From Balamuthia mandrillaris (lineage: Eukaryota; Discosea; Longamoebia; Balamuthiidae), in contig JAVKOQ010000056.1 in NCBI GenBank assembly GCA_031835245.1, positions 124,001 through 188,000 on the forward strand: 64,000 nt of DNA, in the 5' to 3' direction. This document shows positions 22,563-33,376 of the stretch, piece after piece. The notes beneath the pieces are model-generated. The model did not search any database and had not been told where the DNA came from. It was given only the letters and a program-made list of their open reading frames with translations. Every line of letters begins with the position of its first letter. Positions within the stretch are counted from its first letter, which is position 1. Both the position numbers and the translations under genes were made by a program.

Positions 22563-23588
22563 ATGGCAGACCCAAACTCAACACTCCTCCTCAACTCCAA
22601 ACAATTGGTTCACCAACTCAACAAATGGGGAAAGGACGTGCTTGCATCTCATTCCCCACCTACCAAGTTCAAAGTTATCATTTATGATAATTTACCAACA
22701 CATGCTCCCTTGATGCTTGATTCCTTGGGAGTACACTGCCAAAGTAAGTCTTTTTTTGGTATTTTTTCCAAAGAACTCAGACTGCTGTCTGTCTAATTTT
22801 CTCTTATTCTTCCTAGACCATCATGTGGAAAGGGTTTTGTTGATAACTACCTGTTATAATCACTTGCACTTGGCCATGAATCAAATCAATGTCTATAAAC
22901 AAAAGCGACATCAGCTTTTAATTAACTTGAAGCTAGAAACAGTTCATACCATTGTGGTTTGTTGATATGGTTGGAATGGTGAGGTTTGTACCCAAAAATA
23001 AGAACGGTTTCTAGCTTCAAGTTAATCAAAAGCTGACGTTGCTTTTCATCTTTGTGGCAGTGTGGAACAAAGGCCAAACACAGTTGCAGGATGATTCTGG
23101 TTCGATTACTTCTTCTCTGTTGGCCTTGGAGACATGGCAACCAACTTCAGTGGTGATTCCAATCAAGGGACCTCAAGCTCAGGAAGGACAAAAGGCTGAT
23201 CAGGCAATCTCTTTTCTTCTCCTGTTCCTCCTTTAAATGTGTATCGTTATTTGCTGAACACATCCACAGAGCCTAAAGATGTGGTGTTGGCCTTTAATCC
23301 CATAACAGGTTGTTTGCCTGCAGTTTGTTGAGAAAGTAAGTTCATCCTTTTGTTTTTCCTTTCCTTGTTTCTTTTGGTAATGAACTAAAACATTTATAAA
23401 TTTTAGCAATGCATCATTTTGTGGCCTTGTTTCCTGGTTCTGGAGCTACAAACTTAGCAGATCATGCAAAATTATTAGCAACCACTGTGTTGGATAGAAA
23501 CAAGGTGCAAAAAGGCTTAAATGCTTGGAAGAAATGTTATACCACTCTTCTTCACCGGCCTTATCACAGAAAAAACAAAAAGTTCTGA
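22563..23588 (+). pseudogene. Decayed N4/N6-type DNA methyltransferase-like gene
   Basis: Fragments in order resemble the beta-class amino-methyltransferase fold (N6_N4_Mtase type). They are: KFKVIIYDNLPTHAPL (place of the catalytic (D/N/S)PP(Y/F) motif IV, here DNLP); ERVLLITTCYNHLHLAM (following strand); VWNKGQTQLQDDSGS with LALE and VVIPIKG (the usual W-K...E...KG stretch); EPKDVVL; and ALFPGSGATNLADHAKLL followed by TTVLDRNKVQ (SAM-binding FxGxG motif I and acidic motif II). Exon 1 (22563-22743) splices in phase to 22817 by a GT-AG intron; later joins are unclear, one stretch is broken by a 44-bp-arm hairpin, and motif IV is atypical, so I call it degenerate. A Lys/Glu-rich tract (23600-23850) follows. 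Methylation of DNA is inferred from the motifs only. Confidence 0.5.
22901..23046. repeat. Imperfect 44-bp-arm inverted repeat (hairpin)
   Basis: Arms at 22901-22944 and 23003-23046 (AAAAGCGACATCAGCTTTT... and its complement, with about six mismatches) flank a 58-bp loop. It sits between two methyltransferase-like fragments and contains a stop in the reading frame. It may be a small inverted duplication or a hairpin-forming intron. Confidence 0.8.
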
Positions 23589-24029
23589 AAGAAGATTTAG
23601 CACCAAAAAATGCAGATGATGAAGATGATGAAGTTCCAAAAGATAGTGATCAATCTGAAGAGGAAGATGAGGAACTTCCAAAGCTTACCCACAAAAACTA
23701 AAAAAAATCAAAAGCACAACAAAATGAAAAAGATAAAAGTAAAGAAGAAAAAGAAAAACAAGAAGAACAAGAAGAAGAAGAAGAAGAAAAAGAAAGAGAA
23801 GAAGAAGAAAAAGAAAAAGAAGAAGAAGAAGATACAGAAAGTAAAAAGAACTATATTAATAGTGATGAGGATTTTTCAGATTCTGATAGCAACACATCCT
23901 TTATGATTTTCCTTATTAACAAAATTTGGAAAAAAATTATTTTTGATTTTGGAAAAATATTTAAAAAATTATTTTTTGCCTTTTCAAATTTACAAAAGGA
24001 GATTCTCCTTTTTGTTGAAAATGAGTTCT

Positions 24030-25598
24030 ATGCAATGCAGCCAAGGTGTTTAAGGGAACTATCTTAGTGCAGAAGAGGCAGCAGTGGGCATCATTGCAGA
24101 GTAGTACCATGGTATGACAAGTGTCATTCGCATGAATAGGCAGCTCTCTAAGGAATTCCTGGTGTACTGTCTCCCTTCTTGTTCAACGTGTATATTGATG
24201 TGGTGGCAAGAAAGCTATGAGTGACAGAGGAGAAGGAAAGAGGAGGTAAAGCAAGGAAGTTTGCTTGTTATTTGCAGATGATTTAGCAGTGGCCAGCGAA
24301 CCTTTTGAGCATCAAAGAAGATTGAATGTGGCAGTGGAGGCAGTGAATGGGGCTTCAGTTCAATTCAAAGAAATCAGTGGTGCTAGTGCAAGAAAAGAAG
24401 GCTCATTTTAAAGAGTGGAGACTCAAGGGAGAGGCTATGACACATGTGAAGGAGGCCAAGTACCTGGGACTGTGGTTTGAAGAAAGTGGTGAGTGCACAA
24501 GGAGAGAATCAGAATCACCAAGGCCAAGCAAGCCCTTTACAGCCTTAGGCAGCAGGGAGCCATTGCTCAAGGCCTTGGTACAAGCACTGCCCTGATTGCT
24601 GCAGAGGCTATTGTCAAGTCTACCTTGTCATATGGACTATGCATGACAGAGCTTTCCAATTCATGATGGAAGAAGATTGAAGCTATGTGGAATGAGACAG
24701 CAAGAAGCATATTGCAAGTTCATCAAAGAAATGTAGCAGGGGTTTGTAGGTAGAATTGGGCTGGTTGACCATCAAGGCCTACTGTGAGTTGGAAAGGCAA
24801 GCAATTATTTGTCATGCTGAGAGGCAGGATGATCCAAGGCGGAGTATGCAGCTGAAGGAGAAAGAGGAACAAGAGCATGGTTATGGCACAACTTTTTGAC
24901 AACATGTAGATGTTTGGTTGAACAACAGCGAAGCTTTGTGATTACCAACCCAAGGAAAGAACAATTGATGAATGCAATTCATTGCCTATTGGAAAAAAGT
25001 GAGAAGCCATTCAGCAATCTGAAGAGGATAGTAATATCCCTGATGAATGTCAGACAGCCCAATGTGTCTGTCATGCAATGCTGAGAAAGAAACAGCAGAT
25101 ACTTCCTGCTAAGATGCCCAAACCTTGGAAAGATCACTTTAGAATCTGGTGTGGATAATGGAGATGAAGAACAAGTCAAAAAGCTAATTATAGAAGACTG
25201 TACAACAAAGCTCTTATCAAGTGAACAGAAATGCAACAGAGCTCAAGAGATGGAATAATGTAAGCAAAGCTATAAATGAGTCTCGGATTGAGATAATAGG
25301 CAGCAAGGGCAAGTTGGAAGCATGGAAGTACTTCTACAATTTATCAATCTTTGGAAGTAATGTAATAATAATAAGGAAAAGAAGAGAGAAGAAAGAGAAG
25401 GACAATGAGATGAGACAAAGCTAGTCTGAAAGCTCATTCAACACCTTTCACTTGTGAACAAACAATAACAATTGGGAAGGAAATGAGGATGAGGGAGTAA
25501 CAGAAGTAAGAGTACACTATGTATGTACAATGCTTACTTTTTATGTAAAGATTGGTGTTGCTCTCAAAGGAAATAAACTTCTTATTACTATTACCCCT
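24030..25598 (+). mobile_element. LINE copy, decayed and internally deleted
   Basis: Same family as the 18560-21451 copy: CTATGCAATGCAGCCAAGGT at the start, the YLGLWFEESGE segment, the zinc-knuckle region and the 3' UTR all recur. About 210 bp of the RT region is missing near 24070, and frames shift many times. The 3' end stops at CTTCTTATTACTATTA near 25598. It begins about 15 bp after the right end of the TIR element. Confidence 0.85.
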
Positions 25599-26124
25599 TT
25601 CTTCTTCTCTTTTGTGATTATTTCCTCTCAAGGGAAGGTGAAGCAGCTGGGGGTGTTTGCTGCTGATTAAACACTTAATTGAAAAGAAGACTTAAGAGAG
25701 TGCAGCCATCTGCTACTTCCTCCCTCCTTTTGTTCTCCTAGTGTACAACAGGTGGGGGAAATTGAACTAGAGTGAAGTGGTTCAGAAGGGCTACCATTTT
25801 GCTTTTCCTTGATGTACCTGGTTCACGTTTTGTTGGAAGAAGTTGGCAAAGTGTGAAGGTGAAATGGTGGCTTTTCTGCTTTACTTGTCATCTTTTATCA
25901 CTGTGGTAGGAAGTCTCTTGCTCTTTTCTCTCTTTCTCTCTCACTAATATAACTTGAATCACCCCAGTAGTCTCATAACTTGTATCATCTCAATGCAACT
26001 TGTGTTTCCTTTGCTTCTGCCTTTGCCTCTGCCTCTACCTCTGTCTTTCCCTTTCCCTATGCCTCTGTTTCTCCCTCTCCCTCTGCCTCTCCCTTTTCCT
26101 CTCCCTCTCCCTCTGATACAGCAT
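25599..26124. other. Gene-free stretch with CCTCTG-rich low complexity
   Basis: No gene seen. Around 26010-26115 the plus strand is a degenerate (CCTCTG/CCTTTC)n tract. It leads into the dispersed repeat that starts near 26125. Confidence 0.6.
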
Positions 26125-26310
26125 TCAGCACCATCAGCTGGCTATTGTTGTGATGATCTATTTTCACTTGTACATTCCCTCTTATCCCTCTTGCCCTGCC
26201 TCCTCCCCTCCTTTCCTTTAGCAAAACCCAAGCATCAGCCCATCAACTTGCACAAGAAGCAACTTTTGTACAGGAAAGTTCTACATTTTAACATATACCA
26301 ACTTGATGTA
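26125..26310 (+). repeat. Dispersed repeat, partner at 17385-17560
   Basis: Matches the complement of 17385-17560. Just downstream, near 26466 and 26640, GTTGG(T/C)TTGCAAGAGAGTTT occurs twice about 175 bp apart, so this stretch has its own internal direct repetition. Confidence 0.6.
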
Positions 26311-27294
26311 TTAGTGTAATAGTGTCCTGGGTCCTGTCACTATCATAAAGGTAAACAAAGCAAGGTACAATGGCAAATAGAGAACTATCTGGAAAGCTAT
26401 GAGCTTGAAAGGTGTAATTAGTTGCAGTCGATGAGCCATGGTTCAGAGAAGTGGTAAGTAGGCTCTCATGGTGCTGTTGGTTTGCAAGAGAGTTTGCTAT
26501 TTTCTTTCTGACTTCTTTTTTCTCTACATGCCCTTGACCCATGTCTATCTCAGGTAGAGAATGTGCTTGGAAGGTGAAACTGCTTGTGTTGCATGTGCCA
26601 TGTCTCAAAGTATTGATGGGTTTGTTTTCGTAGTGTATTGTTGGCTTGCAAGAGAGTTTGCTATTTCTGTTATATTATTTCTATAAACATTGTTTTAATT
26701 GAAGTTGGAAGCCTGTTGTTCAAAGGCCACAATGGTAGTCATTGCTATTGAAGCTTTCATTGTTCCATTCTCTGCCTGAGAGAGACATTGCAAAAGGGCA
26801 TAAATTGCTACATAGAAGACAAAAGAAAAAAGAGGAAAGGAGTGAAAGCAAAAGGCCAGAGAAAGTCCAAGAGGAAGAATCATGGGGTGGACACAGTGTG
26901 TTGTATTTTTAAGAAGCAAAAACTGCAAAAAGAAAAAGAGAAAGAAGAAAGGAGTATAATTATTACATACCTGAGGGTTCCTTGTAATTGGTAAAATACT
27001 AAAAGCTTTAAGAAGAAGAGAACGAAGTAAACCAAGGGAAATTGCATTTATGTTCACTCTTCTACAGTTAACTTCCTTTTCTTTTCTTCTGCCACAGTAC
27101 TAAAGAAATCAATGTAGATGACAAAGAAGAAAAGACACACATGTAACATTATATCTTCCTCACCTTTATCTCCTTGATGAGGTGACTATGGGCATTTATC
27201 CTAAGGAAAGGAAATTCCATTTTCTTTTTCATAGAGGATGAATAGATGGAAAAACCTCCTAGTGGGTTTTGCTGTCCTTGAATAGATAGATAGT

Positions 27295-27440
27295 ATTGAT
27301 GGTGGCTATGGCAATGGTGATGGTGATTGTGATGGCAATAACAATGACAATGGCAACAGTGATAACAATGGCAATTATGGTGATAATGGCATAGTATTGA
27401 CAAAAGCAATAACAAGGGCAACAACAATAGCAAAGACAAC
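27295..27440 (+). repeat. Degenerate GGY/AAY triplet repeat
   Basis: GGTGATGGTGATTGTGATGG and similar triplets, related in composition and phrasing to the tract at 18345-18500. No flanking similarity. Apart from this tract I see nothing coding between 26700 and 27680. Confidence 0.5.
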
Positions 27441-27685
27441 GAGTTCTTGAACCTTTTTTTTAAAAATAACTTTAGTGGTAGTATATAGTCAGCGGAACAG
27501 CAACAGTAAAATGCTTTACAAACTAGTATGGCTTCAACTATGGCTATGTTGGCTATTATTAGCAAAGTGGAAGTAATTGGCAGGGTGGCAATGCTATCTT
27601 TGCCCGTGTCTTGTTCACCATGGAAACCCATATGGAGAACCCCTGTTTCTGACTATCTCTATATTTCTTTTCTTGTTTTGTACAA

Positions 27686-29472
27686 TGAGTGAAAATGGGC
27701 ATGATTGAGTGGTTAACGTCTGGCTGGATTGTTTTCGCGGAGAATAAAATCATATCCAGGTTTCCTTAATCCTCCGAACGGGATGATGACGTCAAATGTG
27801 ATATACTTTTTCTATGGAGCCAAATAAGATAATCCGAAATGTAATATTTCCGGTGGCAAACGTAACCGCTTTGCGGTTGTGCACTGTTACGCCTGTTTTT
27901 CCGCAGCGAACGAACAAAGCGAAGAGACAAAACACGCGTGTATCAACATGGCTACTGGAAGAAGACAACGTACTCGTGTTTGCCGTTTGGAGGAGCTTGC
28001 GGTTCAACGGCGACAAGAGGAAGCTCAAACCTCAGAAAGGGCAGAGCGAGAGATGGGAGAGGAAACAGATGATGATGACGATGAAGAAGAGTTCCAACGC
28101 CTCTTTCAAGACGGAAGAGTCTACCGAGCCATAATGGAAAGCGACTCTTGGGATATCTTTTTGCCACTCTCTGAGAGGGTAGTTTTGGACCTTTCAAGGG
28201 AGAGCAAACCTTATGTGTTGCGTCATCGAACCCGTGGAAGGACTCCTAAACTTTCTTGGTTGGATCATATCTTGCTGCTCCTCCTTGTCTATTGCCTGGC
28301 CTGCACTTTCGATGACCTGGCAGGACACTTTCGACTAAAACAAACCACCGTGGAAGCTGCGATAAACAGGATCCGGCCCATCCTTTTGGAAGTGCTTGAG
28401 GACAGATGGTGGCAAGGCAATCGTCGCCGACCAATCCCTTTGATGGACGAGGATGAAACGCTCTCCCAATATGCTCACATTGCCCTCCTCGTTGACTCTA
28501 CCAGTGTGGAAGTCTTTCGTCCAAACAACTCTCGGTTTGAGGAAGGCAAACACTACTTTGTTGGAAAGAATAGAATCTATGTGTTGAAGAAGGAAGTTGC
28601 GGTGATGGCCTCTCCTCCTCACTTTGCTCTGTTCTCCTTTCCTGGAGCACCTGGAGCCAACATGACTACTCCATTCTCAAAGAGCACTACTCGGCCTACA
28701 TCCCATACCTTACCAAAAGTGCCCAAGAGACTGCCATGATCCACTGTGTTGATGGTAATGAAACAAGCTGGAGTGCATTGTTTGACAAAGGTTATGTTGG
28801 CCCAGCTCAAGATACTCCTGGTTTTCGAAGAATAACTATCAAAAAACAATCTCAGGTGAGGACAGCAGCAGAACGTTTTCAAAACAGAGAGCTAGCAAAG
28901 CTTCGGGTGCCTATAGAATGCTTTTTTGGACCAATGTACAAGCTTTGGGCCTTTCTACGCAAGCCCTATCCCTATGACCACAACAAGTTTGATGCTGACA
29001 TTGATCTTCTCATCCTTCTTACCAATGAGCATTTACTTTCTGCCCATCCGTTAGCGGTTGATGAGCGCCAATATTATCGTGCTCAAATGCGAGAAAGAAA
29101 AGAAAACGCAATTGAGAGAGAAAATAAAAGAAAAGAAGCAAAAAGAAGATATTTAGAAAATACAAGAAAGCGCAGATATGAGCAGTATGAGGACTTTTAA
29201 ACTTGTTTTATGTTTGTTTTACTTCAAAACTTCAAAAACAATGAATATTTTTTTTAACTCTTTAATCCACATTCTTCTATAAACACCTTTTTTTGGGGGC
29301 AAAAACCAACTACGTCCTCTCTAGTTTTTTATCATTTACTTGACAACTATGAAGTCCTCCATGCAGGGGGTTATTTTCAATTTGAGGATAGCCTTATCCG
29401 GGAAATGATTTTATTCTCCACGAAAATAATCCGGCCAGACGTTAACCACCCAATCATGCCCATTTTCACTCA
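27686..29472 (+). mobile_element. Harbinger/ISL2EU-like DDE DNA transposon with ~70-bp TIRs
   Basis: The left end TGAGTGAAAATGGGCATGAT (27686 on) and the complement of the right end (to 29472) match over about 70 bp, including GTGGTTAACGTCTGGC and GGAGAATAAAATCAT, with few differences. The internal transposase lies on the plus strand. About 1.8 kb in all. Well-matched TIRs suggest a fairly recent insertion. The target-site duplication cannot be fixed because the outermost bases are ambiguous. Confidence 0.8.
27948..29200 (+). CDS. DDE_4 (Harbinger-like) transposase, one frameshift
   Basis: Starts MATGRRQRTRVCRLEELAVQ; an acidic stretch is followed by a helix-turn-helix-like region (CLACTFDDLAGHFRLKQTTV). 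Catalytic candidates are the Asp in ALLVDSTSVEV, the Asp in FDKGYVG and the Glu in RVPIECFFG, in the order D-D-E of the IS5/Harbinger superfamily. Near 28660, at PGAPGA, the frame moves so that the expected HDYSILKEHY continues in another frame; one base appears to be missing. The C-terminus is rich in Arg/Glu/Lys. So this copy probably does not make full-length enzyme unless the assembly is wrong there. Confidence 0.82.
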
Positions 29473-30303
29473 ATGTTTAATTATTAGATTTCTTGAAGTC
29501 TTGTATTAACCTTGACTTATTCATTCCTATTTATATTTTACAACAACTATAAAGTGAAGAAAAATGCAATAATGCACAAGATATAAAAAAACACCAACAA
29601 GTTATAAATAAATATTAAGATTATGAGCAGTAAAAGCAAGTTGGAAAGTTCTATTTATTCAGATAAGTAATATAAAAAAAACTAAAAAGGTAATGATGTT
29701 CCTTTCAAAGCAAAATAAACTTAGAAAAAATTATTTTTGTTGTATGAGTATTTTTGAAATGAAGATTAAATGACTATTTTTATATTTCCTTCTTTCAAGG
29801 AAATATTAAAAAAACCAAATTGTTGAAAGAAATCCAAATTCCTTTCAATAAGATTATAGTAAGCTACTTACTTATATTACTGTGGACTCTAGGGTAACTA
29901 ACCAACAAACCAAACTGCATATACATAAATTTGAAAAAATACCCTTTTGTGACTTTCTCATGATATATGGTGAATAAGCAAAAAAATATGAGTCAATTCA
30001 GGAATAGGTAGTACAGGAAAGTGGTATGACAATCAAATAGAGGGAAAAGGAAAGAAAAGGACCAACAAATCAATTGTTAGCAACCAAAGACCTTAAGAAT
30101 CGGAGTTTGCTCATTTTTCCTGCCCTTTCACTTCACATTTTCTTCTTAGAAAGAGTGGAAAAGAAAGAAAAAAACAAGAAAGTGATCTTTCTTCATAAAA
30201 AGCAATTTCATTTGGGCTTATTTGGTGGCTTGCTTAAAAGTGATCACTACAAACTTTGAATGGCTACATCACCAACTAATAACACAAATTTATTTGTGTT
30301 TTG
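29473..30303. other. AT-rich gene-free stretch
   Basis: No supported gene, RNA or terminal repeat. Poly-A/T runs are common, and the nearest gene is the RhoGAP whose stop codon lies at 30304-30306 on the minus strand. Confidence 0.6.
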
Positions 30304-32991
30304 TTAGTTTTCAAAAAGAAGAACATGATTTTTAAGCATCATAAGAACTAAGTGGTTGCTTGCTTGAGATTCAGCTATCATTTCAGAAGAAGTTAAACTT
30401 TCATCTGTACCAAGCAATATGGGACCAAAAATTAAAGCAAGGTTGTCAATTGGCATTTTGTTGCTCTCCGCATGAGAAGCCACAAGATCCAGGAACCCAA
30501 ATAGATAACGTGTAAGCAACCGTGTCTCTCGTGGCAAAATGGACACTAAAGACTCAATTTTCTCAAGTAAAAGGGCTGGGTCCTTTATAGATTCTGTAAA
30601 GAAAAAAAGGGTAAGATCAAAGCAAACAAAAGATCAAAAGAAACAGGAGAAAAAGAAAGACCATGCACAGCCATAAAGCAATTATACTAGTTGGAGTAAT
30701 GAAGAATAATAATGTTAGTTACTTATAAACATTATAGCAACGAGAAAGTATACCAATTCAAACGTTAATAAGGGTTCAGGAAGATCTCGAAAATATTTCT
30801 TTAACACAGCACACACACTATGCACATCGTCTGGAGAAAATTGTGGGTCTAGACCTGATTGCTAATGTGAGGGGCAAATACAAAAGAATGGAGTGAGGCC
30901 TCAATTACCTCTGTCTAGTTGAGATGCCATTAGCTCCAACTTCTTCATTTCTGCAGATATCCGAAATATACCCATTGTCTTGAGCCCTTGAGGGTAAAAG
31001 TCAGAAAGCAAAACAATTCAAAACCTTTGCAGAAGCACAGTACCGTGCTGCTTGATAAACCCTATTGCTGTTTCAACAAAAAGCGGCACGCCACATAGCA
31101 GTCGATTCTCTCTCTCTAATACTGTGCGTAATGGTACACCAAAAAGCTTCTAAATGAAGCAATTGATATTAGCAAGTTGCGGAGAGTGTATGCACAAAAT
31201 CTTGCAAAAGGAAGAAACAAAGCAAGGCACAAGAGAAATAGAACCGTTTTTGCTAGACAGTGTTGCCAGGTATGATTGATTACTTCAAACCAGTCTTCGC
31301 GTAATGATAAGTGACCAAACGAATGCTATATGGACAGCACAAATTATCTACAATAAGTTCTCAGCGAATAGAAAACAACAAGGGAAAGGAGAGTCACACA
31401 AATCCTTGGTCAATAGTCGTCACTTCCAAACGACCAGATAACAAAGAACGCTTTTTCTGAAGTGTTATTATGGTGGCAAATGGTATCTTTTGCTGTGCAG
31501 GTGTTAGATTAAATGAAAAGTAGGGCAAGAAATGGTGCACGCACCACAATCTTTTGCTCCTGGGTTGAAGAGCTATGAAAGCACAGGAAATGTCCATAAA
31601 CGTAGAGGCGGCCTTTAATATCCCACATCCTGTTCCCCTCTGATACACTTACGCTTGATTCATAGTCTAGAAGCAAATGTTGAAAAAAAAACCGTTAAGA
31701 AAAAGAATGCAGCAGATAGAATAGGAATGAGCAACCTTTTAGTAATGTTTTCAATTCCTCTTCGCTCAAGTTGAACAGGATTTGCTCTTCTACAAGTACA
31801 GTAAGTTCCTTGTCTGAGGTCTCTGGCTCTTCGTTATTATCCACATCTACTCCAGTTTTTGGGCTGGCCTTTTCTTCTGCACCTTCTACCATCCTAAACA
31901 AGAGCAGGAACAAAGTTAAGAATCGAGGTCGCATGTTGGAAGGGGAAATCAACAAGAAATGAAAGAACGAACCCTTCTCTCTCCTCTATCAAATAGCCAC
32001 GAACTCGGGAAAAGAGAGAAGGTCGAGATGCAGCGCCTGCACTTGTGTGTGCTAATGCCATGGGAGAGTTGTTTGCGGGCGGAGGAGAAGGTAGGGTCGG
32101 CGATGTCACAGAGGAAGAAGAAGAAACAGAGGAGGAAGAGGAAGAAGTTGCAGCAAAAGGCGAGGAGACGGGGGAGGAAGAGGAGGGAGAAGACTGAGAA
32201 GAGGAGGAACCCCCAAAAAATTTGGTAAATAGGCTGCCTTCGCGGGGACGCTGGGGGATGCCACTTTCTTTCTGTTTATCTAGGCCAAGCAAAAGTACCA
32301 GCACATCAACCCGCTTCACATACTCGGTGGTCTTGAGTTGTATCTCTTCCACGACACGGTCCTCCAGCTTCGAGTCTGTTTGGGGGAGCCAAGAACGACG
32401 ACGAAAATGCATTAAAAAGGTAGAGGTTAGAGAGTAGCGTGTAATAAGAATAAGAATCTTAAAAGAGTGAAACAAACCTCCAAGGCCTTCCACAAAACAA
32501 TTGATGGCAGCCCTATACTCGGTCAAGGCCGACCCTAGCTGCCCTTCTGTGTCGAGGTTATAAGCGCGTTCTGCGTGTTGCACACCTTGTTTGATCTTAG
32601 GGCTGGTAGCGGCCACTTTGGGTATAGTTGTTGGAGGACGAGGCACCTTCCCTCCTTCCATACTTACTCCAAGCACTGCTTGCAGCGGCAGCGATTGTGA
32701 GGCCTGTGACGCACCCCCTCCATCACTGGTGGCCACAACCCCACCCGGCATTGTGCTTGCTGTATTGGGCATGGATTTGACTCTAGTTGGAGCAACTGCT
32801 GGTGTTTGCTGGGGAGGAGCACCGCCTGCCACGGTTGTGGCGGCAGAAGGGGAGGCTGGAAAGGAAGCCGACGCTGGGGGTTGCGGCTGGACCTGGCCGC
32901 TTTGGGGTTGTAGCGAAGGTGCACGCGGAAGCGGTTTGGTTCCACGACGAACAGGGGGCAGCCCTTCTCCTCCTCCGGACCCCTCCATCAT
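30304..32991 (-). CDS. MIT-GRAM-RhoGAP protein
   Basis: 656 residues from ten exons: 32991-32478, 32375-31973, 31893-31736, 31666-31545, 31486-31400, 31325-31245, 31149-31044, 30986-30909, 30854-30723, 30593-30304. After a Pro/Gln/Ala-rich N-terminus, a MIT-type three-helix segment (QHAERAYNLDTEGQLGSALT) suggests binding to ESCRT-III or endosomal membrane. A Ser-rich linker is followed by a GRAM/PH-like segment (RMWDIKGRLYVYGHFLCF). The RhoGAP domain fills the C-terminus: FGVPLRTVLERE, arginine finger in KTMGIFRISAE, YFRDLPEPLLTFE and NLALIFGPILL. With the finger Arg and the P-E-P-L motif present it should accelerate GTP hydrolysis on a Rho-family GTPase. Two Met codons lie at the start; the first is used. 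It faces a FYVE-domain RhoGEF across 385 bp. Confidence 0.85.
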
Positions 32992-33177
32992 TTGTTTTTG
33001 GAGTTACACAGCAGCAGTCCAGGTGGTTTGGCGGCGGGGAAAGAGGCAGCGGCACCTACAGCACGAATAGGGGAGGAGGAACGCGAGGGGGAGGAGGAAG
33101 GAGGCACAGCGTTGAAGCGGTAATATAAGGCAGAAGAGGAGGAGGGGCGGCGTTTCCCTTTTGCTTTTTTTTTTGTC

Positions 33178-33249
<72 letters not shown>

Positions 33250-33376
33250 TCTCTCCCTGCTCTCCTCTCTGCTCTCCTCTCTTGCTTGGCGGAGGAGCAG
33301 CGGCCTGATTGAGAGAAAAAAAAGGCGGCTGCTGCTCAAAGCGAACAGAGGAGGCCGGGCAGGAGTGGCACTCACC
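32992..33376. promoter_or_regulatory. Shared promoter region of RhoGAP and RhoGEF with long TC tract
   Basis: 385 bp between divergent ATGs. It contains a ~70-bp CT run (33177-33247) followed by CTCTGCTCTC repeats. Coordinate expression of the two genes is inferred from the arrangement. CT tracts also occur elsewhere in the window, so the tract alone is weak evidence of regulation. Confidence 0.4.

Larger units (their letters stand above)
21471..24014. mobile_element. TIR-bounded DNA element (~2.5 kb) carrying a methyltransferase-like gene
   Basis: Left end CAAAAAGGGGAATCTCCTTTTG (21471-21492, 22 bases) matches the complement of the right end (23993-24014) apart from a few bases, and both continue into similar AT-rich sequence with GGCAAAAAA runs. 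The outer ~20 bases are themselves nearly palindromic. A third end sits alone at 17562. The interior holds the intron-containing gene described next and no recognisable transposase, so mobilisation in trans is likely if it is mobile. Target-site duplication is not clear. Confidence 0.55.
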
